From positions 236,265 through 300,264 of the forward strand of contig CAUYUJ010019948.1 in the NCBI GenBank assembly GCA_963575745.1: a DNA stretch of 64,000 bases, given 5' to 3'. The translations under genes were made by a program, and so were the position numbers. The notes beneath the pieces are model-generated. The model had not been told where the DNA came from. It saw only the letters and a program-made list of their open reading frames with translations, and did no database searches. Shown here piece after piece: positions 63,831 to 64,000 of this stretch. How positions within the stretch are numbered: position 1 is the stretch's first letter; each line of letters begins with the position of its first letter. Source of the DNA: Prorocentrum cordatum (taxonomy: Eukaryota > Sar > Dinophyceae > Prorocentrales > Prorocentraceae).

Positions 63831-64000
63831 GGACATGCTCGGCCGTGCTCTTCTCGGGCGTGACCGCGGCGCCCGCTGTCCTGTCAGGCGCGGCGCTCTA
63901 CCCTGCCCGCCGCCCGCCCACTCATGCGCGCGCATGCATCATCCTACTCTGGCTACAAACTGGCCACGTCGCATGGCCCCCCCCCCCCGCCTCGCGCGAC
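63831..64000 (-). other. Possible upstream continuation of the 63.8-kb segment
   Basis: The minus frame from 63890 (TAGAAVTPEKSTAEHVQAAA) appears to lead into it. The C-run at 63978-63987 and the window edge prevent further reading. Confidence 0.3.

Noticed and set aside
1-64000. rRNA, tRNA or snRNA genes
   Set aside because: No recognisable conserved stretch was seen on reading; a covariance-model scan would be decisive and could not be run.

Overview
The window reads as nuclear DNA of a dinoflagellate. The reasons are very high GC, abundant simple-sequence and minisatellite DNA, no prokaryote-style gene packing, retroelements carrying methyltransferase-like domains of the kind known from dinoflagellates, and multi-copy protein families I know only from dinoflagellate predictions. 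A high-GC genus such as Prorocentrum would fit, but that is a guess. A 100-base N run (23901-24000) shows it is a scaffolded draft, and several frame breaks sit in C/G homopolymers, so assembly indels must be kept in mind. Every coding trace I can recognise lies on the minus strand.

Layout. 1-13495: a long, left-truncated, tyrosine-recombinase (DIRS-like) retroelement, RE-A. In reading order (right to left) it has a membrane-segment-rich N-terminus, a gag-like region, a CCCH zinc finger, a first methyltransferase-like domain, an acidic/basic linker, reverse transcriptase (RT), RNase H, a second C5-methyltransferase-like domain, and a tyrosine recombinase running off the left edge. 13954-17797: a 5'-truncated Ty1/copia-like element, RE-B, of visibly lower GC, with the end of RT, RNase H and a methyltransferase-like domain. 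17797-18854: degenerate minisatellites and (TA)n. 18855-19417: N-terminal part of a multi-copy dinoflagellate ORF family; the middle and C-terminal part of another copy lies at 58010-60444. 19.5-32.6 kb: microsatellites, foldback elements, a MITE-like element and several unassigned minus-strand coding segments. 32.87-40.39 kb: a second, heavily decayed DIRS-like element, RE-C, bracketed by about 120-bp direct repeats. 40.4-52.7 kb: palindromes, CTC/CAT microsatellites and at least four minisatellite arrays. 52.74-53.83 kb: a decayed LINE-type RT. 53.9-57.7 kb: mostly satellites, including an inverted partner of the composite satellite at 22.3 kb. 61.8-63.8 kb: exon-like segments and another multi-copy ORF family.

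No rRNA, tRNA, CRISPR array or intact single-copy housekeeping gene was recognised. The most notable biology is the repeated association of methyltransferase-like domains with three different retroelements, including two separate such domains inside RE-A.
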